A stretch of DNA of 64,000 nucleotides, taken from Oscillatoria salina IIICB1 (GTDB taxonomy: Bacteria; Cyanobacteriota; Cyanobacteriia; Cyanobacteriales; SIO1D9). Each line of letters opens with the position of its first letter. The first letter of the stretch is position 1. Positions 31,143 through 41,653 of this stretch are shown piece by piece. Both the position numbers and the translations under genes were made by a program. The notes under the pieces are model-generated. The model was not told the origin of the DNA and did no database searches. It saw nothing but the letters and a program-made list of their open reading frames with translations. The stretch spans positions 43,467-107,466 of the forward strand of contig NZ_JAAHBQ010000012.1 in assembly GCF_020144665.1 (NCBI RefSeq), read 5' to 3'.

Positions 31143-31727
31143 ATGAAACATATCAAGAATAAAATTTCTGCCTTAACTGCTTTAAGTTCGCTTTCGTTTG
31201 CAGCTTTGTCTTTTTCATTTCCAGCTAAGGCTAAAGAAATTACTACGAGCAGTAATTATTTAGAAAAACAAGAGCAAATACAAGTAGCCCAAGCAGGAAG
31301 TTGCTACGAAGTTTCAGCACGAGGAAGTGGGCTTTATGTCCGCCAAGAACCGTCAGTTTACAGTCAATCTCTTGGGGTTTTAAATGATGGTAGAAATGTA
31401 ACAGTTATTGGGAATGTTAGCAACAATGATTGGGTGCAAATTTCTGCCCCGGTTCCCGGTTATGTGTTTGGTGGTTTTCTCGAATCTTGTCAGTCATCGC
31501 CTGTTGCTACTAACATTAATACCCCTAACTTTAATAGTTGTCGGCGAGTGTTAGCACAACCTGGACTTAATATTCGCCAAGAACCATCAATTAATAGCCC
31601 TATTCTTGGTAGATTAGCCTACAATCGTAACGTAGGAATTGACAATTTAGGTAGAAATGGTTGGGTAGAGATTTCAACTCCTGTTGAAGGTTATATTTCT
31701 GCGGATTATCTCGGTTATTGTCGTTAG
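31143..31727 (+). CDS. Secreted protein with two bacterial SH3 domains
   Basis: 194 residues from the ATG at 31143; a TTG 42 bases earlier is open but would mask the signal peptide. The N-terminus is a Sec signal (KHIKNKISALTALSSL..., cleavage near FPAKAKE). Two SH3_3-type repeats follow: about 65-115 (GLYVRQEPSVYSQSLGVL) and about 135-190 (GLNIRQEPSINSPILGRL). Such domains bind cell-wall peptides or other periplasmic ligands. Paired cysteines in each repeat suggest disulfides. Function not known. Confidence 0.8.
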   Translation: MKHIKNKISALTALSSLSFAALSFSFPAKAKEITTSSNYLEKQEQIQVAQAGSCYEVSARGSGLYVRQEPSVYSQSLGVLNDGRNVTVIGNVSNNDWVQISAPVPGYVFGGFLESCQSSPVATNINTPNFNSCRRVLAQPGLNIRQEPSINSPILGRLAYNRNVGIDNLGRNGWVEISTPVEGYISADYLGYCR

Positions 31728-31878
31728 TTAGGTAAATAACGAGTGGCGATCGCGCTTCCTATTCCTGCTTTCAAGATGGTAGATTTGTATTTTAACCTCT
31801 GGGGGATGACACCGTTTTTGGCGATCGCCTAATCTCAGCATAACTGTTAGCGATCGGTGTAATTTGGAGTTGATCTCG

Positions 31879-32973
31879 ATGAGTACCGGGAAGTTTCTCG
31901 GCTTTGTGGCTATTGCTATTTCTTTATACATACTTTGGCAAATAAGGCAAGTGTTATTGCTGGCTTTTTTGGCGATCGCTTTAGCCACTGTCATCAACCG
32001 ACTGGTTCAATTACTACAAAAATTTAAAATAAAACGGGGTATTGCTGTTACTATCTCGGTTATTCTCGTATTAGCACTATTTGTAGGTTTTATCGCTATA
32101 ATTGTGCCTTCAATAATTGACCAATGGCAACAATTAGTTAATTTAGTTCCCGAATCATTGGAACAGTTAAGAGAGTGGTATAGTTGGCTGCAAAATTTAA
32201 TTCCTGGTCAATTACTTCAAGATATTGAAGATTTAGGCGATCTCAGAACTTTGCTCGAAAATATTTCTGCTAATGATACCGGATGGTTTAGTGGTTTCTT
32301 TAGGATATTTTCTAACTCAATTAATTTTATTTTGAAAACATTACTGGTTATTGTCGTGACGATTATGTTGTTAGCAAATCCTTCTGCTTATCGTCACGTA
32401 TTTTTACTTTTATTTCCTGCTTTTTATCGCCAAAGGGCTGATGACATACTCTCACAATGCGAAGAAGCTTTAACTGGTTGGTTCAAAGGCATTTTATTTA
32501 ACATGACCGTAATTACTATTTTTAGCGGTATTGGTTTGCTTTTGTTAGGAATACCCCTAGCTCTAGTCAATGCTCTCATCGCTGGTATCTTGACCTTTAT
32601 TCCTAATCTCGGACCCACTTTGAGCGTTATCCCACCAGCAGCCCTTGGTCTTTTAGAAGCACCTTGGAAAGCGATTGCCGTTATAGTTTTATATATCGTT
32701 ATTCAACAGATAGAAAGTGATGTTTTAACTCCGTTAGTGATGAAAAATCAAGTATCTTTACTTCCGGCAATTACTTTACTTTCTCAAGTAACATTCGCAA
32801 TTTTCTTTGGTGCATTAGGTTTATTTCTCGCTTTGCCCATTATTATTGTCGCTCAAGTTTGGCTCAAGGAATTATTGGTCAAGGATATTCTCAATCACTG
32901 GGAAAATCCGCGCCAAAATTCCAACAGCAATTTTTCAGATGGACGGGAAAATCAAGCAAATAAATATTCTTAA
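31879..32973 (+). CDS. AI-2E family transporter (PerM/YdiK type permease)
   Basis: 364 residues from the ATG at 31879, preceded by GGAG 9 bases upstream; the TTG at 31864 is an alternative. About eight hydrophobic segments in the pattern of the AI-2 exporter-like superfamily, with the conserved C-terminal stretch IPNLGPTLSVIPPAALGLL followed by LYIVIQQIESDVLTPLVM. The substrate is not known; most cyanobacterial members are uncharacterised and some relatives are ion antiporters. Confidence 0.85.
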   Translation: MSTGKFLGFVAIAISLYILWQIRQVLLLAFLAIALATVINRLVQLLQKFKIKRGIAVTISVILVLALFVGFIAIIVPSIIDQWQQLVNLVPESLEQLREWYSWLQNLIPGQLLQDIEDLGDLRTLLENISANDTGWFSGFFRIFSNSINFILKTLLVIVVTIMLLANPSAYRHVFLLLFPAFYRQRADDILSQCEEALTGWFKGILFNMTVITIFSGIGLLLLGIPLALVNALIAGILTFIPNLGPTLSVIPPAALGLLEAPWKAIAVIVLYIVIQQIESDVLTPLVMKNQVSLLPAITLLSQVTFAIFFGALGLFLALPIIIVAQVWLKELLVKDILNHWENPRQNSNSNFSDGRENQANKYS

Positions 32974-33056
32974 GTTAAATATAAGTTTTGAGTTTTTTTA
33001 GATATGCTTACTGAAATTTAACTAAAATATTTTCACATTAACAAATAAATTAGGTT

Positions 33057-33260
33057 ATGTCTGAAAAAAAAGACCCCAGTAAAATGTTATTTTATCTACT
33101 GATCGGGATCGCATTGTTATTTGTCTGTTATGGTTTGGGCAATTTATTTATTAGAGCGCGTCGAGATATTCGAGACGAATCCGAAGCTAATCGCTTTGAT
33201 GTATCGAGTTTACTCCAACTTGAGCCAAAAGCGGACGATAATTATCAACAGTGGGGCTAA
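33057..33260 (+). CDS. Small single-pass membrane protein, unknown
   Basis: 67 residues. One hydrophobic helix (about 10-31, MLFYLLIGIALLFVCYGLG) between a short Lys-rich N-terminus and an acidic/Arg-rich C-terminal tail. ATG at 33057 lies 83 bases behind the AI-2E permease stop and could be co-transcribed. No family recognised. Confidence 0.5.
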   Translation: MSEKKDPSKMLFYLLIGIALLFVCYGLGNLFIRARRDIRDESEANRFDVSSLLQLEPKADDNYQQWG

Positions 33261-33490
33261 ATTTGACGAGTAGAGAAAAATAAGCTTGGCTAATTTGCCT
33301 ACCAAATTAAGTTAAGAAATATTACCAAAATTATCCTCAGTCAAACGATCGTAATTGTAAATCAAGAGAGTAAATAGGGTTTAGTTGGCAAGAGTATTTT
33401 TACTCAAAAAATCTGAATTGACGATCGCTCGGGCGATCGCACTAGCTAAGTAGCTCTCAGACAAGGGATAATGCCGAAAAGAACAGTTGC

Positions 33491-33805
33491 ATGACGATAG
33501 CGGCAGTGAAATACTTTTTCTTATCAGACGGATGGATAATTGGTAGAGTATGGGAATTCGGAGGTCTGTGGAACGAGAACGTCTGGCGACGCAAACCCAA
33601 TATTGAGCGACTCAACCTTGGTATTGTAGAACAGGGAGAAAAATTGTGGCTGTATCGGGTAGAAGAAGCAGTTTTGATGGTAGAAGTAAGACCGAGCAAG
33701 ACTGCCGAATCAACAGCAGCGATCGGTCAAGTGGTACTCAAACGCTTGATTGATGCAGATCGAGCGCTTGAACGCTTAACCACAGCCGAATCGCTCAGTA
33801 ACTGA
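33491..33805 (+). CDS. Conserved-type hypothetical protein
   Basis: 104 residues, soluble. Start ATG at 33491. The N-terminal half (FFLSDGWIIGRVWEFGGLWN) is Trp/Gly-rich and looks like a beta-rich fold, the C-terminal half is helical (VVLKRLIDADRALERL). Not recognised as a named family. Located upstream of psbB, with a 275-base gap. Confidence 0.6.
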   Translation: MTIAAVKYFFLSDGWIIGRVWEFGGLWNENVWRRKPNIERLNLGIVEQGEKLWLYRVEEAVLMVEVRPSKTAESTAAIGQVVLKRLIDADRALERLTTAESLSN

Positions 33806-34080
33806 GAAATCGCAACTCTCCAGTAGAGTTAAAGATTTGATGATTAATCTGACAAACTGTTGAGTAGTCTTGCAATCCGTTCTCACAATAGTTACAATTC
33901 TTTAAATAAACTTTGAAAAAGGGTAACAATTCCCCATTATCAGTTTCAAGAAACACTTTTTATCTTCTCTCCTACCCAAAATTTAGTCAGTTCAATTACT
34001 GACAAGAGAGACGAAGAGTAAAAGTGAAAGCTAAAAAAAAGTCTTGTAAACATCAAATTTCAAGAGGAGGAGCGTAGTCG

Positions 34081-35607
34081 ATGGGACTACCTTGGTATCG
34101 AGTACACACAGTCGTCCTGAATGATCCAGGTCGTCTGATCGCAGTACACCTGATGCACACCGCCTTGGTTGCAGGGTGGGCAGGCTCAATGGCTTTGTAT
34201 GAATTAGCAGTTTTCGATCCCAGCGATCCAGTCTTAAACCCCATGTGGAGGCAGGGTATGTTTGTCATGCCCTTTATGGCACGCTTGGGAATTACCGAGT
34301 CTTGGGGCGGTTGGAGTATTACTGGCGAAACTGTGAGCAATGTAGGCTTTTGGTCATTTGAAGGCGTTGCTGCGGCTCACATCGTGCTTTCTGGTTTGCT
34401 ATTCCTAGCAGCTTGCTGGCACTGGGTTTACTGGGATTTAGAACTATTTTTCGATCCCCGTACGGGCGAACCAGCCTTAGACCTGCCGAAAATGTTTGGC
34501 ATTCACCTGTTCTTGTCAGGTCTTCTTTGCTTTAGCTTTGGTGCTTTCCACCTCACAGGTCTTTTTGGTCCGGGAATGTGGGTTTCCGATGGCTATGGTT
34601 TAACTGGTCACGTGCAACCAGTAGCGCCAGAATGGGGACCGGCAGGCTTTAACCCGTTTAATCCTGGAGGCGTAGTCGCGCACCATATTGCCGCAGGAAT
34701 TGTAGGCATTATTGCTGGTCTTTTCCATCTCAGTGTTCGTCCTCCAGAGCGGTTGTACAAAGCACTGCGGATGGGTAACATCGAAACCGTACTTTCGAGC
34801 AGTATTGCTGCTGTCTTTTTTGCCGCCTTCGTCGTCGCTGGTACGATGTGGTACGGTAACGCGACCACTCCAATCGAACTGTTTGGTCCAACCCGCTATC
34901 AGTGGGATCAAGGTTACTTCAAGCAAGAAATCGATCGCCGCGTCCAAGCTAATTTAGCTGCTGGCGACACCTTGGAACAAGCTTGGTCGAAAATTCCGGA
35001 AAAACTGGCATTCTACGATTACATCGGTAACAACCCTGCTAAAGGTGGTTTGTTCCGTACAGGTCCGATGAATCAAGGCGATGGTATTGCTCTAGCTTGG
35101 TTAGGACATCCAGTATTCAAAGATGCTCAAGGTCGCGAATTGTTCGTACGCCGGATGCCGAACTTCTTTGAAAACTTCCCCGTAGTATTGACTGATGCAG
35201 ACGGCGTAGTTCGTGCTGACATTCCTTTCCGTCGGGCAGAATCAAAATTCAGTATCGAGCAAACTGGAGTCACAGTTAGCTTATATGGTGGCGAACTCAA
35301 CGGTAAAACCTTTACCGATGCGCCCTCAGTGAAGCAATTTGCTCGTCAATCTCAATTAGGCGAACCCTTTGCCTTCGATCGCGAAACCTTAGACTCTGAT
35401 GGTGTGTTCCGAACCAGTCCTCGCGGTTGGTTCACTTTTGGACACGCAGTCTTTGCTTTACTGTTCTTCTTCGGTCACATCTGGCATGGTTCTCGGACAC
35501 TGTTCCGCGATGTTTTTGCTGGTGTGGAAATAGAAGAAGAACAAGTCGAATGGGGTGTCTTCCAAAAAGTGGGAGACGTAACTACTCGGACGCAGGAAAC
35601 TGTGTAA
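34081..35607 (+). CDS. psbB: Photosystem II CP47 chlorophyll apoprotein
   Basis: Inner antenna protein of photosystem II in the thylakoid membrane. 508 residues, normal length. The N-terminus [18 protein letters not shown] is diagnostic. Six transmembrane helices carry His pairs that bind chlorophyll (for example [51 protein letters not shown]). The large lumenal loop E lies between helices V and VI (about 260-450). An AAGAGGAGGAG ribosome-binding site precedes the ATG. psbT follows 135 bases downstream. Confidence 0.99.
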   Translation: MGLPWYRVHTVVLNDPGRLIAVHLMHTALVAGWAGSMALYELAVFDPSDPVLNPMWRQGMFVMPFMARLGITESWGGWSITGETVSNVGFWSFEGVAAAHIVLSGLLFLAACWHWVYWDLELFFDPRTGEPALDLPKMFGIHLFLSGLLCFSFGAFHLTGLFGPGMWVSDGYGLTGHVQPVAPEWGPAGFNPFNPGGVVAHHIAAGIVGIIAGLFHLSVRPPERLYKALRMGNIETVLSSSIAAVFFAAFVVAGTMWYGNATTPIELFGPTRYQWDQGYFKQEIDRRVQANLAAGDTLEQAWSKIPEKLAFYDYIGNNPAKGGLFRTGPMNQGDGIALAWLGHPVFKDAQGRELFVRRMPNFFENFPVVLTDADGVVRADIPFRRAESKFSIEQTGVTVSLYGGELNGKTFTDAPSVKQFARQSQLGEPFAFDRETLDSDGVFRTSPRGWFTFGHAVFALLFFFGHIWHGSRTLFRDVFAGVEIEEEQVEWGVFQKVGDVTTRTQETV

Positions 35608-35742
35608 AATCATCCCACGAGCAAACAAGTTTTTTCGTTGTTCTACAAATAATGGGAGTAGTGGAGTGGATAAATCACTCCTCTCTCCCCTTTGTCAGCT
35701 TTTGTTGATAAAATGTTCTAGGAGCCATCAGGAATATTTAAC

Positions 35743-35838
35743 ATGGAAAGCGTAGCTTACATTTTGATTTTGACATTGGCGATCGGCACACTCTTCTTTG
35801 CGATCGCATTTCGCGAACCACCTCGCATAGGCAAATAG
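35743..35838 (+). CDS. psbT: Photosystem II protein PsbT
   Basis: 31-residue single-helix subunit near the photosystem II dimer interface. The protein starts [19 protein letters not shown] and ends REPPRIGK, as in other PsbT proteins. ATG at 35743 with GGAGCC and AGGA upstream (35721-35732). It sits 135 bases behind psbB, the usual cyanobacterial order. Confidence 0.95.
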   Translation: MESVAYILILTLAIGTLFFAIAFREPPRIGK

Positions 35839-35974
35839 TTTTTTGGCAATTATCAGAAAAGTTTGCTGGAAAAAGATTTTAACCAAGCTTGGCGTTCGGG
35901 TAAAGTTAATCAAAATCTTGACTTCCAGCCAAATTTCCCGGAAATTTGACCAAAAAATTGCTTAATTTCTCTGT

Positions 35975-36044
35975 CTGAGCCGCTTTCTTTTTGTCTGCTT
36001 CTCCTGAAAAAAGAGCAGGCAAAACCTACGGCTCAGATTTTGTT
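35975..36044 (+). terminator. Stem-loop after psbB-psbT, likely terminator
   Basis: CTGAGCCG (35975-35982) pairs with CGGCTCAG (36029-36036); an inner CTGCT/AGCAG pair extends it. ATTTTGTT follows. It lies 137 bases after psbT and 93 before nrdR. Confidence 0.55.
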
Positions 36045-36128
36045 ATCTAAATAAAGAAAAGAATAACGATTGGCGATCGCGCCTTATCGTCAGCGTAAGA
36101 ATTTTTTTAGCTTGAGAGGATTTCGCTC

Positions 36129-36674
36129 GTGCAGTGTCCCTATTGTCAGCATACCGAAAGCCGCGTTCTCGAATCTCGTTCGACCGAAGGAGGACAAAGC
36201 GTGCGACGGCGCCGAGAATGTTTGTGCTGTAAACATCGTTTTACAACTTATGAAAGAATAGAATTTGTACCTATAACTGTAATTAAACGAGATAAAAGGC
36301 GAGAATCTTTCGATCGCTCCAAACTACTCCGGGGAATTGTCCGGGCAATGGAAAAAACAGGTATCTCTTACCAACGGATCGAAGAATTAGTTGACGAAAT
36401 AGAAGCTCAACTGCAACAGCGATCGGGACGAGAAGTAACCTCTAGCGAAATTGGTGAGTTAGTTCTTGCTTATCTACGTCAGGAAAGTGAAGTTGCTTAC
36501 ATTCGCTTTGCTTCGGTTTATCGCCAATTCCAAGGCATTAAAGATTTTATCGAAACCTTAAAGCATCTCCAAAACGATACCAGTCAAAGTTCTAGCGCCA
36601 GTGAATCTAATTCATCTACAGTTAATCTTCTTCATCGAGATAACTCGACCTCAGTAATAACATCTTCTAATTAG
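36129..36674 (+). CDS. nrdR: Transcriptional repressor NrdR
   Basis: Zinc-ribbon and ATP-cone repressor of ribonucleotide reductase genes. 181 residues, with a Ser/Asn-rich tail of about 30 residues beyond the core. Zinc ligands Cys3, Cys6, Cys31 and Cys34 (MQCPYC...CLCC). The ATP-cone begins near [19 protein letters not shown] and the end of the core is [17 protein letters not shown] start at 36129 with GAGAGGA 8 bases upstream. Its target box in this window was not searched exhaustively. Confidence 0.95.
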   Translation: MQCPYCQHTESRVLESRSTEGGQSVRRRRECLCCKHRFTTYERIEFVPITVIKRDKRRESFDRSKLLRGIVRAMEKTGISYQRIEELVDEIEAQLQQRSGREVTSSEIGELVLAYLRQESEVAYIRFASVYRQFQGIKDFIETLKHLQNDTSQSSSASESNSSTVNLLHRDNSTSVITSSN

Positions 36675-37324
36675 CTACAGCTTTCTCGAAGTTAAGCTAA
36701 TTTTAGCCTCGCTTCAAGCTGCAAAATTTATTGTTTAATGAGTTATAATAAAAAGTCTGTCAATATCACTTACTTATTTTCCTCGAAGTTAACTGAACCC
36801 TCAGTTCATTAACAGAGAAAGCTTTTCTAGCGATCTATAATTTAGGCAAAATAATCTAGCCTATCATCAGTGAGATGCTTCGGGATAATAAGAAGTGTTA
36901 AACTCAACACAGTAGGAGAAACATCCTTAGTCTCAAGGCTCATTCGAGCTAGTCACTAAGCACGACCAAAACTTAGGTAAGCAAAGTGATATCGAGCAAG
37001 GTTAACAAAAAAACTCGGTTGCTCCGATGGTAATTCCATCCAGGAAAAACCGCAGAGAAAGCAGAGTAAAAAAAACAATATACTAGACTGCACACTGAAA
37101 AGTGAGTAGCTCGATGCCTCTCTAAACTACTGTTGAGATGTTGACAGTAAAACAACAAGAGGTTAGGGATTGATCCCTCATACGCACTTCGGTTGTTGTA
37201 GTTCAGGCAGTAAGGGTAAAAACTTACAAAACGGAGTAGTTGATCGCAATTGTCAACTTATTCGTGAACTAGACATCGGCAGGAGGCAAAGTAACTACGG
37301 AGATAACAAGGAAACACAATACAT
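36675..37324. other. Long rpsA upstream region
   Basis: 650 bases without a supported coding frame. A perfect -10 box TATAAT lies at 36744-36749 but without a clear -35. The stretch 36880-37320 may be a long 5' leader of rpsA, with GGAGGC and AAGGAAA near the start codon. Confidence 0.5.
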
Positions 37325-38299
37325 ATGCTCAGTCAGAAAACAACCGCTATCAAAGATATAGGTTTTACTCACGAAGATTTCGCAGCCCTTCTTGATAAAT
37401 ACGATTATCATTTTAGTCCTGGTGACATTGTTGCTGGAACTGTTTTTAGTATGGAACCACGGGGGGCGCTGATTGACATTGGGGCAAAAACAGCCGCTTA
37501 TATTCCGATTCAAGAAATGTCAATCAACCGGGTTGACGATCCGGGCGAGGTGTTACAGCAAAATGAAACGCGGGAGTTTTTCATTCTGACTGATGAGAAT
37601 GAAGATGGACAGCTAACTCTCTCAATTCGCCGGATCGAGTATATGCGAGCTTGGGAGCGCGTACGCCAGCTACAAGCAGAAGATGCTACAGTACGCTCTT
37701 CTGTTTTTGCTACTAACCGAGGCGGGGCTTTGGTGAGAATTGAGGGTTTGCGCGGCTTTATTCCTGGTTCTCACATTAGCGCCCGTCAACCAAAAGAAGA
37801 TTTGGTCGGTCAAGATTTGCCTCTGAAATTTTTAGAGGTAGATGAAGATCGCAACCGCTTGGTTCTCTCTCATCGTCGTGCTTTGGTTGAGCGCAAGATG
37901 AATGGTTTGGAGGTAGGCGAAGTTGTTATCGGTTCGGTTCGCGGTATAAAGCCTTACGGTGCATTCATTGACATTGGTGGTGTCAGTGGGCTGTTGCACA
38001 TCTCGGAGATTTCTCACGATCACATTGATACGCCTCACAGTGTATTTAATGTTAATGACGAGTTGAAAGTGATGATTATCGATTTGGATGCAGAAAGAGG
38101 GCGGATTTCTCTTTCTACCAAACAACTCGAACCAGAACCAGGTGATATGCTGAAAAATCGCGATTTAGTTTTTGATAAGGCTGAAGAAATGGCTCAGAAA
38201 TATCGCGAGAAAATGAAACAACAAGCTCAAGCAGAATCGGGATCGAGTGATTCGGACTATAATTCTTCAGAGGAGTCAGTTAGCGCGACTGAGGACTAA
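37325..38299 (+). CDS. rpsA: 30S ribosomal protein S1
   Basis: RNA-binding ribosomal protein, 324 residues, the short cyanobacterial/plastid form. Three S1 domains: about 32-101 (GDIVAGTVFSMEPRGALIDIG), about 118-182, and about 197-266 (GEVVIGSVRGIKPYGAFIDIGG). A charged, Ser/Glu-rich tail closes the protein. ATG at 37325. It has a long upstream region (possible autoregulated leader) and a clear terminator at 38434. Confidence 0.96.
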   Translation: MLSQKTTAIKDIGFTHEDFAALLDKYDYHFSPGDIVAGTVFSMEPRGALIDIGAKTAAYIPIQEMSINRVDDPGEVLQQNETREFFILTDENEDGQLTLSIRRIEYMRAWERVRQLQAEDATVRSSVFATNRGGALVRIEGLRGFIPGSHISARQPKEDLVGQDLPLKFLEVDEDRNRLVLSHRRALVERKMNGLEVGEVVIGSVRGIKPYGAFIDIGGVSGLLHISEISHDHIDTPHSVFNVNDELKVMIIDLDAERGRISLSTKQLEPEPGDMLKNRDLVFDKAEEMAQKYREKMKQQAQAESGSSDSDYNSSEESVSATED

Positions 38300-38433
38300 A
38301 AATAATCGGTTTCTAGTCGAGTCTGGTGAGGGTGACTTTGATTGAGTAGTCAAGGAGAGTAGTAATCCAGTCTTGACTACGCTGAATTAAAATTGAAGTC
38401 GCTGGGACGCGATCGCCGACTCGCAACTGGAAT

Positions 38434-38455
38434 GAGGGAGTTTCCCTCTTTTTTT
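38434..38455 (+). terminator. Rho-independent terminator of rpsA
   Basis: GAGGGA (38434-38439) pairs with TCCCTC (38443-38448), loop of 3 bases, followed by seven T. Confidence 0.85.
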
Positions 38456-38485
38456 ATGTTTTTGAGGTGAAAAGAGGAGGAAGAG

Positions 38486-39232
38486 TTGGTCGCAATTCGC
38501 TGTCGAGAGGTAAAATTCTCTAATTTAGTGGCGGTTCTCTTTGATAAGGATGGGACTCTAGAAGATTCCCAAAGTTTTCTACGAGAGTTGGCACAAAAAA
38601 GATCTAGGCTGATTGATGCTCAAATTCCCGGTATTGGCGAGCCGTTGTTGATGGCTTTTGGGGTTCAAGATGCTACTCTCGATCCGACGGGGTTAATGGC
38701 GGTTGGTAGTCGTCGGGAAAATGAAATTGCGGCGGCGGCTTATATTGCTGAGACGGGTAGAAGTTGGTTGGAGTCGTTGTCGATCGCTCGTTCGGCTTTT
38801 GCTGATGCCGATCGCTATTTGACTCAAGCGGCCCAAACTTCGCCTTTATTTACTGGTAGTTTGGAAGTGCTGAAGTTTCTTGCGGAAACTGGTTTAAAGT
38901 TGGGGATACTTTCCGCAGATTCTACGCCCGGTGTAGAAGCTTTTATTACCCGCCATCAGCTATCTGATTATATTCAGTTAGGGATGGGTGTTGATGATTC
39001 AGGATTAACTAAGCCCGATCCCCAGTTATTTCTCCAAGCTTGTCAAGCTTTAGGGGTTGAACCAGGACAAACTTTAATGATTGGAGATTCGGCTGGGGAT
39101 ATCCAAATGGCAACTGAAGCAGGTGCGGCGGGAACTGTGGGTATTTGTTGGGGAACGCCTCAAGCCGCTCATTTAGAAAAAGCAGACGTGGCGATCGCCT
39201 CTTTAGACGAACTCGAAATCGTTCCGGAATAG
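38486..39232 (+). CDS. HAD-family phosphatase (phosphoglycolate phosphatase-like)
   Basis: 248 residues with all four HAD motifs: LFDKDGTL (about 19-26, nucleophile Asp), LSADST (motif II), KPDPQLF (motif III Lys) and IGDSAGDIQMA (motif IV). The cap is helical, type C1. Start is a TTG at 38486, supported by a perfect AGGAGG five bases upstream. Substrate could be phosphoglycolate or another small phosphate ester; not decided by sequence. It is 31 bases behind the rpsA terminator. Confidence 0.85.
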   Translation: MVAIRCREVKFSNLVAVLFDKDGTLEDSQSFLRELAQKRSRLIDAQIPGIGEPLLMAFGVQDATLDPTGLMAVGSRRENEIAAAAYIAETGRSWLESLSIARSAFADADRYLTQAAQTSPLFTGSLEVLKFLAETGLKLGILSADSTPGVEAFITRHQLSDYIQLGMGVDDSGLTKPDPQLFLQACQALGVEPGQTLMIGDSAGDIQMATEAGAAGTVGICWGTPQAAHLEKADVAIASLDELEIVPE

Positions 39233-39391
39233 CGATCGCCAGGAAACTCAGGAAAATCTTAGCTTCGAGGCAGAAATAAAATTATTTTACATAAATGGCG
39301 ATCGCTCCTGTCTCTCAGAAAAAATCTTGTTATGATTACTGGTTACTGATTACATTTTTAGTGCCTAGCTATCATCAAGGAGAATTTACCT

Positions 39392-40654
39392 TTGTCTCGA
39401 CGCTATCTTTTTACTTCCGAATCTGTCACTGAAGGACATCCTGATAAAATCTGCGATCAAATTTCCGACGCAATTTTAGATGCCTTGCTTGCTCAAGATG
39501 AAAACAGCCGCGTCGCCGCAGAAGTGGTTGTTAATACTGGTTTGGTCTTAATTACTGGCGAAATTTCTTCCCAAGCACAAGTAAATTACGTCAATTTAGC
39601 CAGGAAAAAAATTGCTGAAATTGGCTATAACGATGCCGATAATGGCTTCTCAGCCGATAGCTGCTCGGTTTTAGTTGCTCTCGACGAACAATCTGCTGAC
39701 ATTGCTCAAGGTGTGACTACTGCTCAAGAACAGCGAGAAAAAATGAGCGAAGATGAACTAGACTCGATTGGCGCTGGGGATCAAGGGTTAATGTTCGGTT
39801 TCGCTTGCAATGAAACGCCTGAATTGATGCCGATGCCAATTTCTCTGGCGCATAGAATTTCTCGCCGCTTGGCAGCAGTACGCAAAACTGGACAGTTGTC
39901 TTATCTTCGTCCTGATGGCAAAACCCAAGTCACTGTGGTTTACGAAAATGGACGACCTGTCGGTATCGATACAATTTTAATTTCTACTCAACACACAGCT
40001 ACCATTGGCGCGATCGCTGACGGGGCTGCGGTACAAAACAAAATTAAATCTGACCTCTGGGAAGCAGTAGTACAGCCTGTTTTTGCGGATTTGGAAATTA
40101 AACCAGATGCACAAACTCGCTTTTTGGTCAACCCCACAGGTAAATTTGTCATCGGCGGTCCTCAAGGAGATTCGGGGCTAACTGGGCGTAAAATTATTAT
40201 CGATACCTATGGTGGTTACTCGCGTCATGGTGGTGGTGCTTTTTCTGGTAAAGATCCCACCAAAGTAGACCGTTCCGCCGCTTATGCTTGTCGTCACGTA
40301 GCGAAAAATATTGTTGCTGCTGGATTAGCAGAAAAGTGTGAAGTACAACTGAGTTACGCGATCGGTGTTGCTCGACCTGTCAGTATTATGATCGAAACTT
40401 TCGGTACGAATAAAATTGACGAGGAAGAGTTGCTGGAGTTGGTGAAAAACAATTTTGAATTACGTCCCGCCGGAATTATTCAAGAGTTTAACTTGCGCCG
40501 TTTACCAGCAGAAAATGGCGGTTATTTTTACCAAAATGTCGCAGCTTACGGTCACTTCGGACGTACCGACCTCGATTTGCCTTGGGAGCGTCTTGATAAG
40601 GTAGATGTTTTAAAAGAGGCTTTGAAACAACCTCTCTCTGGTGCTGTGGCTTAA
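39392..40654 (+). CDS. metK: S-adenosylmethionine synthetase
   Basis: Makes S-adenosylmethionine from methionine and ATP in the cytoplasm. 420 residues. Signature motifs: [17 protein letters not shown] near the N-terminus, [10 protein letters not shown] (ATP/methionine site) and [16 protein letters not shown] (about 280-295). The start is TTG at 39392 ([14 protein letters not shown]), with AAGGAG 10 bases upstream; no in-frame ATG fits the family start. Convergent with the SIMPL gene. Confidence 0.97.
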   Translation: MSRRYLFTSESVTEGHPDKICDQISDAILDALLAQDENSRVAAEVVVNTGLVLITGEISSQAQVNYVNLARKKIAEIGYNDADNGFSADSCSVLVALDEQSADIAQGVTTAQEQREKMSEDELDSIGAGDQGLMFGFACNETPELMPMPISLAHRISRRLAAVRKTGQLSYLRPDGKTQVTVVYENGRPVGIDTILISTQHTATIGAIADGAAVQNKIKSDLWEAVVQPVFADLEIKPDAQTRFLVNPTGKFVIGGPQGDSGLTGRKIIIDTYGGYSRHGGGAFSGKDPTKVDRSAAYACRHVAKNIVAAGLAEKCEVQLSYAIGVARPVSIMIETFGTNKIDEEELLELVKNNFELRPAGIIQEFNLRRLPAENGGYFYQNVAAYGHFGRTDLDLPWERLDKVDVLKEALKQPLSGAVA

Positions 40655-40683
40655 CACAAAAAACTATTTTTGTCAAGAAAAAG

Positions 40684-41433
40684 TTAGTAACGAATTTGTA
40701 GCGTTACTGTTGCTTCTACTTGTTGTTCGCCTCCTTCGACGGGGGTGACAGCATTTTGTGCTGATTCTGCCGTAGGAACAGCATATTTGTAATTAAATGG
40801 TTGGGGAGGTGTATTGGCTCCGTTTACTTGGATGCCGAGCACCTCTTTTTCTTTGAGACTTAGGGAATCTAAAGCGGCGGCTGCTTGTTTTTTGGCGATC
40901 GCGGAAGCTTGTTGAATTGCTTGTTGACGAGCTTGTTCGAGGGTTTCCTCGTCAGCCACAAAACTAATCCCATCAATGCGGCTAGCACCTGCTTGCACGG
41001 CTTCATCCATTAAGTTACCAGCATTGGCAGTTTCGATGCGAAAAGAAACGATATTACTAGCAGTATAGCCAATAATTTCTTGCTTGCCGTTCGAGTAATC
41101 ATAGCTTGGGTTAAGCTGAATTCCCGTAGTTTCGAGTTTTTCTACCTCGCGGGATTTGAGTAATTCCACAACCGCTTGCGATCGCTGGGCGACTTCTGCT
41201 TGAACTTCCTGAGCTGTTTTTCCTTGAACTTCTACTCCTAAACGTACTTGAGTTTTAGTTGTCGCGACGGAAACTTTCCCCGTACCAGAGACGGTCAAAG
41301 TTCTCGGGATAGTTTCTAGAGTTGATCTCGGAGAGGAAGCAAAACTAGATTGACAAGCAGCTAAACCAAAGACGCTTAAAGCGAGAGTTGCAGCAGTAAG
41401 ACGATTTTTTACTTTTGAAGAGAAACCAGACAT
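40684..41433 (-). CDS. SIMPL domain (DUF541) lipoprotein
   Basis: 249 residues. N-terminal signal with lipobox-like GLAAC (Cys about 27), so probably a periplasmic lipoprotein. The SIMPL domain begins with RTLTVSGTGKVSV and shows the family pattern VATTKTQVRLGVEVQGKTAQEVQ. Members such as E. coli YggE are linked to oxidative stress, but the activity is unknown. ATG at 41433. Confidence 0.88.
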   Translation of the reverse strand: MSGFSSKVKNRLTAATLALSVFGLAACQSSFASSPRSTLETIPRTLTVSGTGKVSVATTKTQVRLGVEVQGKTAQEVQAEVAQRSQAVVELLKSREVEKLETTGIQLNPSYDYSNGKQEIIGYTASNIVSFRIETANAGNLMDEAVQAGASRIDGISFVADEETLEQARQQAIQQASAIAKKQAAAALDSLSLKEKEVLGIQVNGANTPPQPFNYKYAVPTAESAQNAVTPVEGGEQQVEATVTLQIRY

Positions 41434-41653
41434 AATTTTTCAACTAATAAATAACTTGATGTTACTAATCTGGCATCGAAACCCTTGAATAAGGTGCTTG
41501 GTTACGCTTTTGGTAACTTAAAATTTTTGGGGAACAAACCCAACAAGTAGCGCGTCAATTGATTTTAGATTGATAAGTTTGGTTCGCCTTGGTTGAAAGG
41601 ATAAATCATTTATCAATTGTTAAGTTTAGGAAGTACAAAGGACGGTATCATCG

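Noticed and set aside
33457..33699. 80-residue minus-strand ORF opposite the gene at 33491
   Set aside because: It overlaps nearly the whole plus-strand gene, which has better composition and an ATG.
35728..35913. Minus-strand ORF opposite psbT, considered as psbN
   Set aside because: The translation has no PsbN-like helix or ending, and psbT on the plus strand explains the conservation.
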